Assembly: GCF_051857535.1 (NCBI RefSeq)
Contig: NZ_JBPZGY010000010.1
Coordinates: 62,001-126,000, forward strand
DNA: 64,000 nucleotides
Reading direction: 5' to 3'
From: Roseateles_B sp051857535
GTDB taxonomy: Bacteria > Pseudomonadota > Gammaproteobacteria > Burkholderiales > Burkholderiaceae_C
Below the pieces are notes generated by a model, which had not been told where the DNA came from, did not search any database, and worked only from the letters and a program-made list of their open reading frames with translations. Shown here in pieces: positions 50,571 to 59,731 of the stretch (the first letter of the stretch is position 1; every line of letters starts with the position of its first letter). The position numbers were made by a program, and so were the translations under genes.

Positions 50571-52151
50571 TCAGCGCTGAGACTGTGACTGCAGGTAGCC
50601 CTGAATTGCGGGGGTCAGGGCCGGCAGCAGATCTGCCAACCCGGCGCGCCCCTCCTCCGCTTGCGGTGCATAGATGAACACGGCGGCAGCGTTGTCGACG
50701 CGACCTCCCAGGCGGCACCGTGCCGTCAGCAGGCGGGCACGAACAGACGAATTGGTGAACTGGCCGTCCACCCAGTGCGTCTGCTGCACCTCCAACTCCT
50801 CACGGTTGCCGGACATGTGCAGGCGCTGGCGCAACTGCGCCGTTCGCCAGACACCCGTGGCATCGTCGCGGCCGGCAGCGTGTGAGGCCACTTCCACCCA
50901 GTCGTCCTTGAAGCCCGCGAGGCGGTTCTCCGAGTTCATGACCTTGCGCTCATCGTCCTGCCCCCGATAGAACATCACCCAGAGGCAGAAAGACCGGCCA
51001 TCCTTCAGGTAGCAGGACTGCTGCTGTGCGCTGGTGCCGCCATAGGCCGGCCTCCAGCCGCCCTGCCCCGCGCTGTCGATGAGGCTCCAGCCCTGCGCCT
51101 CCAGGCGCAGCGGAGCGAGCGTGACGGGCGCATCCGCCTCCGGCAGGTGCTCGACGTGATAGGCCCAGGCCGCCGGCACAACCAGCAGCAGCAGCGCCAG
51201 TACCGTCTGCAGCCAGGGCGAACGGACACCCGTCGCCTGGGCAGGCACGGCCGGCTGCGGCTCCGCAAGCGGCGCATCCACATAACGGATGCCCACCATA
51301 TACAGCAGCAGCATCACCAGACCAAAAAAGACCCAGCCATAGATGATGTGATCCACCCCGGTGGCCAGTTCGTTGCCTGACAGGTGACCGATCATCACGA
51401 TCAGGTAGGCCCGCAGCCAGTTGGCAATGAGGGGCACCACCAAGGAAACCAGCACGAAGATCCAGCGGCGCCAGGCGCTGCGGTAATTGATGTAGGCGAA
51501 CAGGGTGCCCACCATGAAGGAGGCAATCAGGTAGCGGATGCCGCTGCAGGCCTCCACCACGGACCAGTGCCCACTCGGAATGACGAACTCCAGACCTTCG
51601 CGGTAGACCGGAATGCCGGTGGCGCGCAGCGCAGCCACGGTGAAGTCCGCCGTGGAGTTCATCAGTGTGGGCAGCAGGAACTCGCCGAAGGGAACTGCGA
51701 AGAAGCTGAAGCTCAATGGGAAGAGCAGCCGCGTGCCGACCGCCCGACCGAAGACCAGGGGCACCAAGAGCACCAGAAGCGCGACGATGGCGAAATGCTC
51801 GGCCGCGTTCACATGAGCAAGACGCACGACAAGCCAGCCCGGCAGCAGCAGCGCCAGGCCCAGCAAGGCTGGCCACCAAGGGCGAGGCGTGAGCACGAGG
51901 CAGTCGTAGCGGCGGCGCCAGACCAGCCACAACACGGCGGGAAAAACCAGGTAGCCATGCGCGAACGTGTCCGAGCGGGCCCAGATGCCCACCATGGACT
52001 CGAAGGACGGCCACAGCAGGACGATGGCGGCCAGCGTGCACAGCAGCCAGGCCAGCAGCGCCGAGCGCCAGCCGACGCGTAGTTCTGCCGGCAGGCTGCG
52101 CCAGAAGCTGCGCGTGTCGTGCACCCAGTCCTGCAGCAAATCCTTCAGCAT
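50571..52151 (-). CDS. xrtA: Exosortase A with fused EpsI domain
   Basis: The 526-residue membrane protein has about eight membrane segments and the catalytic trio of exosortases: Cys202 in VVEACSGIRYL, Arg247 in IANWLRAY, His268 in GVDHIIYGW. It should cut PEP-CTERM proteins at the membrane and pass them to an acceptor. From about residue 320 a periplasmic EpsI-type domain follows (GWSLIDSAGQGGWRPAYGG, WVMFYRGQDDERKVMNSENRLAG). XrtA with an attached EpsI domain is a known form. It overlaps the next upstream glycosyltransferase by 7 nt. Its likely client in this window is the PEP-CTERM protein at 62892. Confidence 0.95.
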   Translation of the reverse strand: MLKDLLQDWVHDTRSFWRSLPAELRVGWRSALLAWLLCTLAAIVLLWPSFESMVGIWARSDTFAHGYLVFPAVLWLVWRRRYDCLVLTPRPWWPALLGLALLLPGWLVVRLAHVNAAEHFAIVALLVLLVPLVFGRAVGTRLLFPLSFSFFAVPFGEFLLPTLMNSTADFTVAALRATGIPVYREGLEFVIPSGHWSVVEACSGIRYLIASFMVGTLFAYINYRSAWRRWIFVLVSLVVPLIANWLRAYLIVMIGHLSGNELATGVDHIIYGWVFFGLVMLLLYMVGIRYVDAPLAEPQPAVPAQATGVRSPWLQTVLALLLLVVPAAWAYHVEHLPEADAPVTLAPLRLEAQGWSLIDSAGQGGWRPAYGGTSAQQQSCYLKDGRSFCLWVMFYRGQDDERKVMNSENRLAGFKDDWVEVASHAAGRDDATGVWRTAQLRQRLHMSGNREELEVQQTHWVDGQFTNSSVRARLLTARCRLGGRVDNAAAVFIYAPQAEEGRAGLADLLPALTPAIQGYLQSQSQR

Positions 52152-53353
52152 GTCCCCCCCGTGGCCAGGCTCAAGGCACCGTCGATGGCGGACAGGTGCG
52201 CGTCCCAGCTGTAGTGATCCAGCACATAGCGGCGTGCAGCCTGGCCGATGCGTTGCGCCCGATCGCGATCACCCAGCAGCGCCTCGAGCGCGGCCAGGTA
52301 CTCCTCTGCCGTCTCGGCCTCATAAAGAGCCTCGCCGTGTGGCGCCCCGATTACCTGCGCACAACCCCGCGCAGACACCACGGCCTTGCACATGGACATC
52401 GCCTCCAGGACCTTGTTCTGCACCCCGCGAGCCAGGCGCAGGGGAGCGACGACGGCATCCGCATGCTGCAGATAGGGCCGCACATCAGGCACGGTGCCCG
52501 TGACCCGCACATGCATGCTGGCCAAGGCCTGCACAGCCGGCGTCGGGCTTCGCCCGACGATATGGAACTGCGCCTGCGGGTGCCTGGCCAGCACTGCGGG
52601 CAGGACAGCCTCGGCAAACCAGGACACCGCGTCTACATTGGGCCAGTAGTCCATGGCACCCGTGAAGACCAGGTGCGGTCCCGGGCCGCTGAAGGGGCTG
52701 GCGCTGTCCTGCTGTGGCTGGAAAAAGTCGCTGTCGACGCCATTGCACAGCGCCTGGATCTTGTCATCCAGCCCGGGGGCCAGGCCCAGGAACAACTGTC
52801 GCTCGGGTTCCGTCACCAGATAGCTCATGCGGGCCGCGCTCACGATGCGGCGCTCATAGTCCAACAGGGTGCGCCCCTCCCGGTCATAGACCCAGGACAT
52901 GGGCCAACGATGGGCCTTGGCATAGCCCACCCACTTCTGCGAGTCGACATCGATCAGATCGACCAGCATAGGCAGCGGCAGGTCCAAGGCGTACTGCGCC
53001 ATGGTGGAGGAAAAGACGATGCTGGCCGCCAGATCCTGGTTCTTCAGGCAGCCTTGCACCCACGCGCTCATCGCTGCATCGCGGTAGTAGGGCAGGCCCA
53101 GAGGCTCTCCGTTGATCAGGCCCCTCAGGCTGCGCAGCTTGCCAAGCCTGGGATTGAGTGGCAGCGCACAGACGTCCGCGCAGACCGCCCGCAGCTTGTC
53201 GAGGTACTGCCAGTCCTGCGCATCGTCCACGAAGGTACCCAGAAAGACACGGTGGCGCTGCGCCAAATGCTTCAGCAGGTGCCAGGAGCGGACCTTGTCG
53301 CCCTTGTTGGGCGGGTAGGGCAGCCGGTGAACGAGATAGAGGATGTTGGCCAT
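52145..53353 (-). CDS. XrtA-system glycosyltransferase (TIGR03087-like)
   Basis: The 402-residue protein starts ANILYLVHRLPYPPNKGDKVRSWHLL and carries DLIDVDSQKWVGYA, TGAMDYWPNVDAVSWFA and RGVQNKVLEAMSM, all marks of the exosortase-associated TIGR03087 family. The nucleotide-sugar Glu is in VLEAM. ATG 53353 is chosen; the frame runs 36 codons further but without likeness. A 160-nt gap without obvious structure separates it from the deacetylase upstream, the largest break in this part of the operon. Confidence 0.93.
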   Translation of the reverse strand: MANILYLVHRLPYPPNKGDKVRSWHLLKHLAQRHRVFLGTFVDDAQDWQYLDKLRAVCADVCALPLNPRLGKLRSLRGLINGEPLGLPYYRDAAMSAWVQGCLKNQDLAASIVFSSTMAQYALDLPLPMLVDLIDVDSQKWVGYAKAHRWPMSWVYDREGRTLLDYERRIVSAARMSYLVTEPERQLFLGLAPGLDDKIQALCNGVDSDFFQPQQDSASPFSGPGPHLVFTGAMDYWPNVDAVSWFAEAVLPAVLARHPQAQFHIVGRSPTPAVQALASMHVRVTGTVPDVRPYLQHADAVVAPLRLARGVQNKVLEAMSMCKAVVSARGCAQVIGAPHGEALYEAETAEEYLAALEALLGDRDRAQRIGQAARRYVLDHYSWDAHLSAIDGALSLATGGTC

Positions 53354-53513
53354 CTCAGCCCCCCGCCTGCATGAAGACCTGTGCAGGACTCGGCACGGGG
53401 CGCGACCGGGCATGTCCGTCGGCACGGCCAGCGCCAGCACACGCCGGACGCGCATACCCATCCCGGACCTGAGCCACGGACACCAGGCCTTGGACTTCCA
53501 ACTCGAATGACAT

Positions 53514-54377
53514 TCAGTGCTGACCCGCTGCTTGAGCCGTCAATCGAGGTTTGAGGAAAACCTCGTCCATGCGGCCCCAGTTGAAATCTTTCAACAGACG
53601 GGCAATACGCCCCTCCGTGCGCGAAAGATTTACATAGTGGCGAAAGCGGGATTTGGCATCAATCCCCTGAACGCGCGGCTGATCCGGATCGATTTCCCAG
53701 GGATGGAAATAAAACACCGCCGCTTGCGACTCATGGGCATTGACCCGCTGCAGCATCCAGCGAGAGAGGCCGTAGGGAAACAGGCGGAAATAGCCCCCAC
53801 CGCTGCTGGGCAGATTGCGCTCAAAAAGGCGCAGCGTGGTAATCGGAATCTCCAGCAATCCTTCACGGACGAAATACGGCGTACGCGGCGAATCGGGCAT
53901 TCCGTAATGGTCGTGCGCAATGGGGTAGACGCTGGAGCTGTACTGATGGCCCGTCTCGCGCAACACGTCAAAGGCCCAGAGATTGCTCTTGCCGATCGAG
54001 AAACTCGGGGCCCGGTAGCCCAGCACCGGCAGGCCACCAAGGTCCTCCAGCACCTTCTTCGCACGGGTGAGATCCTCGCGGAAGGCCTCCGGGCTCAGGT
54101 CGCTGGCGCGCTCGTGGCCGTAGCCATGGCTGGCCAGCTCATGCCCCCCAGCGACGATGCGCCGGACCAGCGCCGGGTAGCGTTCGGCAATCCATCCCAG
54201 GGTGAAGAAGGTGGCCCGTGTGTCATGCTCAGCCAGCAAGGAGAGGATGCGATCCACATTGCGCTCGACACGGCATTCCAGCTCGTTCCAGCGCTCGCGG
54301 AGGATATAGGGCGCAAACGCGGAGACCTGGAAGTAGTCCTCCACGTCAATGGTCATGGCATTGACCGGCTTCATCAT
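53514..54377 (-). CDS. XrtA-system polysaccharide deacetylase (TIGR03006-like)
   Basis: The 287-residue protein is a NodB-fold deacetylase with the first Asp in AMTIDVEDYFQVSAF and the zinc pair in HELASHGYGH. YRAPSFSIG and FYFHPWEID complete the exosortase-linked subfamily pattern. It removes N-acetyl groups from the growing or exported polysaccharide. It has no signal peptide, suggesting a cytoplasmic site. It overlaps the ATPase gene by 4 nt. A second deacetylase domain occurs in the fusion at 38245. Confidence 0.94.
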   Translation of the reverse strand: MMKPVNAMTIDVEDYFQVSAFAPYILRERWNELECRVERNVDRILSLLAEHDTRATFFTLGWIAERYPALVRRIVAGGHELASHGYGHERASDLSPEAFREDLTRAKKVLEDLGGLPVLGYRAPSFSIGKSNLWAFDVLRETGHQYSSSVYPIAHDHYGMPDSPRTPYFVREGLLEIPITTLRLFERNLPSSGGGYFRLFPYGLSRWMLQRVNAHESQAAVFYFHPWEIDPDQPRVQGIDAKSRFRHYVNLSRTEGRIARLLKDFNWGRMDEVFLKPRLTAQAAGQH

Positions 54378-55480
54378 TCAGCCCCTTCCCGTCGGTCCCT
54401 GCTGGTGGCCGCATCCACCAGCTTCTGCAGCAGGGCCAGTGTCTGTAGATTGATGCGTTCCAGACGCATCAGGCTGCGCTCCAGCCGCTGCAGGCGATCG
54501 GTGTGATGGTCCTGCGCCAGGCTCAGGATCTGCGCCGACATGCCCTGCCCTGCCGAGGCCGTCAGGTTGATCTGCCCGATATCGATGTCCAGGCCAGCCT
54601 GCCCCAGATGAGCCGCCGGCATCGACGCCGGGCTGCTGGACAGCGCAGCATGCGCCGAGTCAGGAATCGCCGCCTCCTCGCGGAAGTCCTTGACGACCTC
54701 GTCGACATCCGCCTGGGTCAGCAAGGTGCGGCCCGCCATGAAGCCCAGCAGCAACAGCCGATCACACAGACTGTTGATGCGACGCGGAATGCCGCGTGAC
54801 GCCTTGTGGATGGTGCTGAAGGCCGCTGCCTCGAAGCTGGGACTGCCCGTACTGCCTGCACACTTGAGCCGGTGCTCGATGTATCGCTGAGTCTCTTCCT
54901 CATCCAGCGGGCCGATATGGCAGGTTGCCGCCACGCGCTGACGGAACTGCTCCATTTCCGGCCGCTGCAAGATGGCACGAAACTCGGGCTGCCCCACCAG
55001 AAAGGTCTGCAGCAGGGACTGATTCCCATACTGGAAGTTCGAGAGCATGCGCAGCTCTTCGACCGCGCGGGCACTGAGATTCTGCGCCTCGTCCACCACC
55101 AGCAGGCAGCGCTTGCCCTGAGCCGCCTGGCTGACCAGGAAGGCCTCCAGGGCCATCAGCAGCTCGGACTTGGGCAAGTCCTTGACCCGCACACCGAAGG
55201 CCGCGCCGACCAGGCGCAGGGTGTCCTCGGCATCCAGCTGGGTGGTCACCAAGTTGCCGATGACGGTATTGCTGCGATTCAAGCTGTCCAGCAGACCACG
55301 CAGCAGCGTGGTCTTGCCCGCGCCCACCTCGCCGGTGATGACGATGAAACCGTCATTGCGCAGCACGCCATAGTCCAGGTAGGCCTTGGCACGCCGGTGC
55401 TGCTTGCTGCCGAAGTAGAAATTGGGGTCCGGGCTGAGCTGGAACGGCTTGCTCGTCAGCCCGTAAAAAGCTTCATACAT
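54374..55480 (-). CDS. XrtA-associated AAA ATPase (TIGR03015-like, ExeA-type)
   Basis: The 368-residue protein begins MYEAFYGLTSKPFQLSPDPNFYFGS, the signature of this ExeA-like family. Walker A is GEVGAGKTT and Walker B LLVVDEAQN, with ASRGIPRRIN as the sensor region. A coiled-coil-like C-terminus (TDRLQRLERSLMRLERINLQTLALLQKL) could drive assembly. It probably energises assembly or gating of the export machinery at the inner membrane. It lies 4 nt after the outer-membrane protein gene. Its exact role is not known for any member of the family. Confidence 0.93.
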   Translation of the reverse strand: MYEAFYGLTSKPFQLSPDPNFYFGSKQHRRAKAYLDYGVLRNDGFIVITGEVGAGKTTLLRGLLDSLNRSNTVIGNLVTTQLDAEDTLRLVGAAFGVRVKDLPKSELLMALEAFLVSQAAQGKRCLLVVDEAQNLSARAVEELRMLSNFQYGNQSLLQTFLVGQPEFRAILQRPEMEQFRQRVAATCHIGPLDEEETQRYIEHRLKCAGSTGSPSFEAAAFSTIHKASRGIPRRINSLCDRLLLLGFMAGRTLLTQADVDEVVKDFREEAAIPDSAHAALSSSPASMPAAHLGQAGLDIDIGQINLTASAGQGMSAQILSLAQDHHTDRLQRLERSLMRLERINLQTLALLQKLVDAATSRDRREGAE

Positions 55481-55484
55481 GGAA

Positions 55485-57035
55485 CTAGAACAGTTGCTGC
55501 AGAGTGCCCGTCACGGCGTTCTCCACATAGGGCTGCAAAGGGCTTTCCATCTCGGCCCGACGCACGCTGAACGACAGGGTCCGCGACTGGGGCAGACGCA
55601 TGCTCAGCGCTGCGCTCCATGTGCGAAGGTGTGTGCTGCTCACGAGGCCTTGTTCAGTGTGCGTGCGCTGATCGGTATAGCCCAGCGACAAGGTGCTCAT
55701 GGACGTCAAGCGGTGCGACATGGCCAACACGCCACCCTTTTGTGAGATGCGCTCGCCCAGGCCGAGATCATCACCAGGGATGCTCACAGCGCCGAGACGC
55801 TGATTGCTGGTGTGCGCCAGAGACAGGCTCACGGTGGTCCGCGGCCCTTGCCAGAGTGCTGCCACCTGGCGCGAACGCGAGAGACTGACGGCCGAACTGA
55901 GGAAGCCGGGTGCCGACACCGCATCCGGCGACAGCCCGCTGGCCTTGAGCGTGGCCAGCACCAGTTCCCGGCGCTTTTCGGCGTCCGGCTCCAGAGATGC
56001 CAGCATCTGGAACAGCAGATCGTAGTTCGTCCGCGTGCCGAGTCCGCCCTGCACACCCGGCGGAGCAATCTGCTGGATGTCCGAGAAACGCAGGGCAAGG
56101 CGCGGCCAGCGGTACTCGACAGCCAAGCTGTGCGTGCTGCCATAGGAGCGGCGATCTGCGGCAAGATCGGCTGAAGTCCGAGGCGACGGTTTCCAAGCCA
56201 GCTGGAATCCATATGCCGCCTTGCGCTCCTTGCCCTCGCTGGTGTAGTTGTTGGCGTCCGTACCAAGGTTGACACCGGCCTGCCAATCGGGATCGGGTCG
56301 GTAGCTCAGCATGCCGATCAGGCGATCGCTTGCCACGCGTCGGCCGGCCCGTGGCTGACTGGCCTGCACATCGGCCATGACCTGCCAACCGAGCTGGGCT
56401 CCGGCCCGTGCAGGCTTCAGCACCGCGCCTGCGGCATAGCCACTCTGATCCCCGAGATTGGTGTCCTTGGCGCGCGTCAGCGTGAAGTTCACCTGCGATT
56501 CAAGCACCGCAGCGCCTCCGAGACGCAGGCGCAGGCCCGGCATCACGCTGAGGTTGGCCACCTGCGTCGAATTCGGGTTGGGCAGATTGGGATCCACACT
56601 GCGCGGCCCCAGCACACTGAGATTCTGCTGCGAGATGCCAGCCACAGCCTGCACGAACATGGAGCCGTCCGTCGGCGCCCAGCGTAGCTGTGAACTCAGC
56701 CGGTGGTAGATGCGATCAGGCTCCGCGGACTTCTGGTAATAGGAGCCGTTCAGCGAATAGTCCAGGTTGCCGTTGAGCTCATGGCCACGAGCACGCAGGG
56801 ACAGCCCCGGAGCCAGGGTGGTGACCAGGGCGGCATCGGGCGAATGGCTCGAGAGCTTGAGGTTGCTGGTGTAGCCCTGGGACAGCAGCACCCGGGGCTC
56901 CAGCGCGATCAGGCGGTGGCCCGCTGCACCCGGGCCGTCGCCGGACTCCTGGGCCGCCGCCGCGCCAAGCAAGCCGGACGCCATGCAGACGCCCACCAGC
57001 AGAGGCCACGAGCGCTCCAGCGTTTTACTGCTCAT
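55485..57035 (-). CDS. XrtA-system outer-membrane protein (TIGR03016-like)
   Basis: The 516-residue protein has a signal peptide (about residues 1-29, ending GAAAA) followed by alternating polar/hydrophobic strands typical of a beta-barrel. It has no Cys. GYTSNLKLSSHSPDAALVTTLAPGLSL near the N-terminus marks the exosortase-linked family. It may form or assist the outer-membrane export pore. It overlaps the kinase gene by 11 nt. The ATG at 57035 gives the signal peptide; the longer open frame has none. Confidence 0.85.
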   Translation of the reverse strand: MSSKTLERSWPLLVGVCMASGLLGAAAAQESGDGPGAAGHRLIALEPRVLLSQGYTSNLKLSSHSPDAALVTTLAPGLSLRARGHELNGNLDYSLNGSYYQKSAEPDRIYHRLSSQLRWAPTDGSMFVQAVAGISQQNLSVLGPRSVDPNLPNPNSTQVANLSVMPGLRLRLGGAAVLESQVNFTLTRAKDTNLGDQSGYAAGAVLKPARAGAQLGWQVMADVQASQPRAGRRVASDRLIGMLSYRPDPDWQAGVNLGTDANNYTSEGKERKAAYGFQLAWKPSPRTSADLAADRRSYGSTHSLAVEYRWPRLALRFSDIQQIAPPGVQGGLGTRTNYDLLFQMLASLEPDAEKRRELVLATLKASGLSPDAVSAPGFLSSAVSLSRSRQVAALWQGPRTTVSLSLAHTSNQRLGAVSIPGDDLGLGERISQKGGVLAMSHRLTSMSTLSLGYTDQRTHTEQGLVSSTHLRTWSAALSMRLPQSRTLSFSVRRAEMESPLQPYVENAVTGTLQQLF

Positions 57036-58056
57036 GTCCAGCCACCTCGGCAGGCTGCAGGCTGGTAGAGCCATCTGGCGACTCGCTGTGCTCGTAGCCA
57101 TAACCATAGCCGTATCCATAGCCATAGCTGCCATCAGCATCCACGCGCGCCTGGTTCAGCAGCATCAGCCTGACGGGGCAGGACTCGATGGTGCCCAGCG
57201 CACGGCGCACGGCGGACTGCGGCGTGCTCTCGGCATGCACCACCACCACAATCTGGCCCATCTGGGAGGCCAGCACCGCGGACTCAGTGGTCAGCAGCAG
57301 AGGCGGCGAATCAAAGATGATGATGCGATCGGGGTAGCGCCGCGCCATGTCGTCCAGCAACTTGCGCATGGCATCGCTGGCCAGCAGCTCGGTCGCTCGG
57401 GCATGCGGCGTCCCGCTAGGCAGGACGGTCAGCTTGTCGATGCTGGTCCGCAGCAAGGCGTCGGCCAGATCCACGGACTCGTCAAGAACGTCCAGCAAGC
57501 CGGGCCCCGGCGGCAGGCCCAGCATGCGCAGCACGGAGGGACGGGCCACGTCGGCATCCACCAACATCACCGTGTGGTCGAGCTCCGCAGCGATGCTCAT
57601 GGCGAGGTTCAAGGAGGTGAAGCTCTTGCCCTCGCCGGCCAGCGCACTCGTGACCATGATCAGGTTGCCATGGTTGAGCATCTCGGCGCCACGCCCGGTG
57701 GCATTGCGAATGAGCGGCCGCTTGATGACCCGGTACTGGTCCGCCATGGGCGTGCGCGGCGCATTGGGCGTCACCAGGCCCATGGCGGCGAGCGCCTCCA
57801 GGTCCAGCTCGACGCGCTTGGAAACCGCAGGCGCAGGCGCCGACGTGGCGCGGGCTGCCGAGCCAGCCATGGACACGCTGGCGACGGCGACCGGCTGCGC
57901 AGCCGGAGGATGCGCGAGCGCGGGAATCGGCGAGGCCACGTCCTCTGCCACCAGCGGCGGCGGGGCAGGAGGAGGCGTCAGTTGGTCGATATCCACGCCC
58001 GCCTGTCGCAGCTGTTCCAGGCGCTGCGCCGCTTGTTCAATCAGACTGCCAGCCAT
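57025..58056 (-). CDS. XrtA-associated tyrosine autokinase (CpsD/CapB-type, TIGR03018-like)
   Basis: The 343-residue cytoplasmic protein is a BY-kinase with Walker A SALAGEGKSF, Walker A' VMLVDADVARPS and Walker B IIIFDSPPLLL. The C-terminal tail is a Tyr-Gly cluster with six tyrosines in alternation (57094-57129), the expected autophosphorylation site. Phosphorylation controls chain length through the membrane partner encoded just upstream. Start: ATG 58056, two nt after that gene's stop, is preferred over an overlapping TTG. The long Pro/Ala-rich N-terminus is a linker. The Tyr tail is encoded by hexanucleotide repeats. Confidence 0.93.
   Translation of the reverse strand: MAGSLIEQAAQRLEQLRQAGVDIDQLTPPPAPPPLVAEDVASPIPALAHPPAAQPVAVASVSMAGSAARATSAPAPAVSKRVELDLEALAAMGLVTPNAPRTPMADQYRVIKRPLIRNATGRGAEMLNHGNLIMVTSALAGEGKSFTSLNLAMSIAAELDHTVMLVDADVARPSVLRMLGLPPGPGLLDVLDESVDLADALLRTSIDKLTVLPSGTPHARATELLASDAMRKLLDDMARRYPDRIIIFDSPPLLLTTESAVLASQMGQIVVVVHAESTPQSAVRRALGTIESCPVRLMLLNQARVDADGSYGYGYGYGYGYEHSESPDGSTSLQPAEVAGHEQ
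57094..57129 (-). repeat. Tyr-Gly hexanucleotide repeat in the kinase tail
   Basis: The - strand reads as six TAY-GGY-type units encoding Tyr-Gly. Changes of one unit keep the frame, so slippage would alter only the number of phosphorylatable tyrosines. Confidence 0.7.
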
Positions 58057-58058
58057 GC

Positions 58059-59630
58059 TCAAGCCCCCCGATTCGCAATGACAGCCATCGCAGCGATGCC
58101 GACGGCAAAACAGATGAACAGCAGGCTGCCAGCCGACCAGAAACGCAGCATGCTGCGGCGCGATCGCGACACTTCCGCCGGTGTGTTGAGCCGCCCGACC
58201 ACCCCCAGAACGGGCAGTTCGGTCACATCGCGCAGTTCGAGGGTGTCATGGAACACGGGGCGCAGCTGGCTGGCAATGAAAGAGGTGCCAAGGCCGGCAG
58301 CCACGGACAGGCCCCAAGCCGCAGCCAGCAGGACCAGCCGATTGGGAGCGACCGGCTGATTGGAGGCGCGAGGCGGGTCGATCAGGCGGAAATCAGCCAC
58401 CCCGGACGCCACGTCCAGCTCGCCGGAAATGGCCGCCGACTCACGGCGAGCCACCAGCTCCTCGTAGTTCTTCTTGTGGACTGCGTAGTCCCGATTCAGC
58501 TGGGCAGCCTCGGCTTCCAGCTGTGGCGCCGTCTTCAGTGCGGCAAGCGCCTGCTGATAACGCGCCGAGTACTCACCCACCCGCGCCTGAAGCTGCGCCA
58601 CCTGCACCTCGGTGGTCGCCAGCATGCGCGACAGCTCCTGTTGCACGGGCGTTCCCGCACTGCCGCCGCTGGTGCTTGTGCCGCTGCTGTTGCGGCGCAT
58701 GTCGGCCAGCTCGCGCTTCTTCTGGTCTTCCAGATCCTTGATCAGCTTGCGGGTCTGAATGACATCGGGATGCTGGTCCGTGAATCGCTGCAGAAGCACG
58801 TCCAGATTGCGTTTCTGGGCGTCGATGCGCGCGTCCATCTCGGGCATGGCAAAGGCGGACGGATCCTGCAGCGCCGTCTGCGCTGCGCTGTCCAGGCGGG
58901 CACGTTCGGCCGCGAGCTGCTGCTTGGCCGCACTGCGGGCATTCTCGGCTTCACGCAACTCCAGACGGGCACGGTCCAGTTGGTTGCTCAACTCGCCCAG
59001 GCGAGAGGCAGCGTCCTTGCCCTCGCTGGCCGTGAGCTCAAGGTTGCGCAGGCGGAATTCCTTCAGACGCGCCTCCGCCTCTTCGAGCTTGCCTTCGTAG
59101 TTTTTGATCTGCTCGTTGATGAAGGTCGTCGCGGTGGCAGTTTCCTTGCGGCTGGCCCCCAGGCTGGACTCCACGAAAATGGACACCAGCGACTGCACGA
59201 CACGCTTTGCGGTGTCCGGATCCTTGTCGCGGTAGGACAGGGTGTAGAGATTGTCCTTGGCGGTGCTGCGGATGGAGAGCTCCCGAGTCAGCATCTCAAT
59301 CAGCGCTTCCTGCTGCGCCTTGCTCTGGTTCCCCAAATCCAGGTCTGCCATGCGGACGAGCTTTTCCATATTGGGCCGGCTGATCAGCGTACGGCTGAGC
59401 ATCTGCACCTGAGTGTCCACATTGGGTTGGACGGCCAAGCCACTCATCAGGGGCTTGAGGATGGACTGGGTGTCCACATAGATGCGAGCACTGGCCTCGT
59501 AGCGATTGGGCAGCAGCAAGGCCACCAGCACCCCCAACGCGCCCACCAGCCAAGCCGCCAGCAGCCCTGCCCAGCGGTACTTCCACATGCGCCGACCCAA
59601 CGTCAGCAACTGAGCGAATAACTGTTCCAT
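58059..59630 (-). CDS. XrtA-system polysaccharide chain length determinant (Wzz-like, TIGR03007-like)
   Basis: The 523-residue inner-membrane protein has membrane segments at about residues 20-40 and 430-520. A large periplasmic coiled coil lies between (KNYEGKLEEAEARLKEFRLRN, LDRARLELREAENARSAA). ISRPNMEKLVRMADLDL and YRDKDPDTAKRVVQSLVSIFVE match the family. It sets polymer length with the tyrosine kinase encoded next. The DVTELPVLGVVGRLN segment near the end is the kinase-contact region. It follows the export lipoprotein gene by 101 nt, with an 11-bp hairpin in the gap. Confidence 0.94.
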   Translation of the reverse strand: MEQLFAQLLTLGRRMWKYRWAGLLAAWLVGALGVLVALLLPNRYEASARIYVDTQSILKPLMSGLAVQPNVDTQVQMLSRTLISRPNMEKLVRMADLDLGNQSKAQQEALIEMLTRELSIRSTAKDNLYTLSYRDKDPDTAKRVVQSLVSIFVESSLGASRKETATATTFINEQIKNYEGKLEEAEARLKEFRLRNLELTASEGKDAASRLGELSNQLDRARLELREAENARSAAKQQLAAERARLDSAAQTALQDPSAFAMPEMDARIDAQKRNLDVLLQRFTDQHPDVIQTRKLIKDLEDQKKRELADMRRNSSGTSTSGGSAGTPVQQELSRMLATTEVQVAQLQARVGEYSARYQQALAALKTAPQLEAEAAQLNRDYAVHKKNYEELVARRESAAISGELDVASGVADFRLIDPPRASNQPVAPNRLVLLAAAWGLSVAAGLGTSFIASQLRPVFHDTLELRDVTELPVLGVVGRLNTPAEVSRSRRSMLRFWSAGSLLFICFAVGIAAMAVIANRGA

Positions 59631-59656
59631 TGTTGTCTGCTTGTCGGAAGCAATCA

Positions 59657-59682
59657 GCGGTGATCGCCTGCGCGACCACCGC
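59657..59682 (-). promoter_or_regulatory. Hairpin between export and chain-length genes
   Basis: GCGGTGATCGC (59657-59667) pairs with GCGACCACCGC (59672-59682), one mismatch, 4-nt loop. It lies in the 101-nt gap and has no T-run. It may stabilise the message or tune downstream translation in the operon. Confidence 0.4.
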
Positions 59683-59731
59683 CGTCAAAGGGTGTCTGGC
59701 CTCGGCAAACTCATGCCGCCAGCCATAAGAC

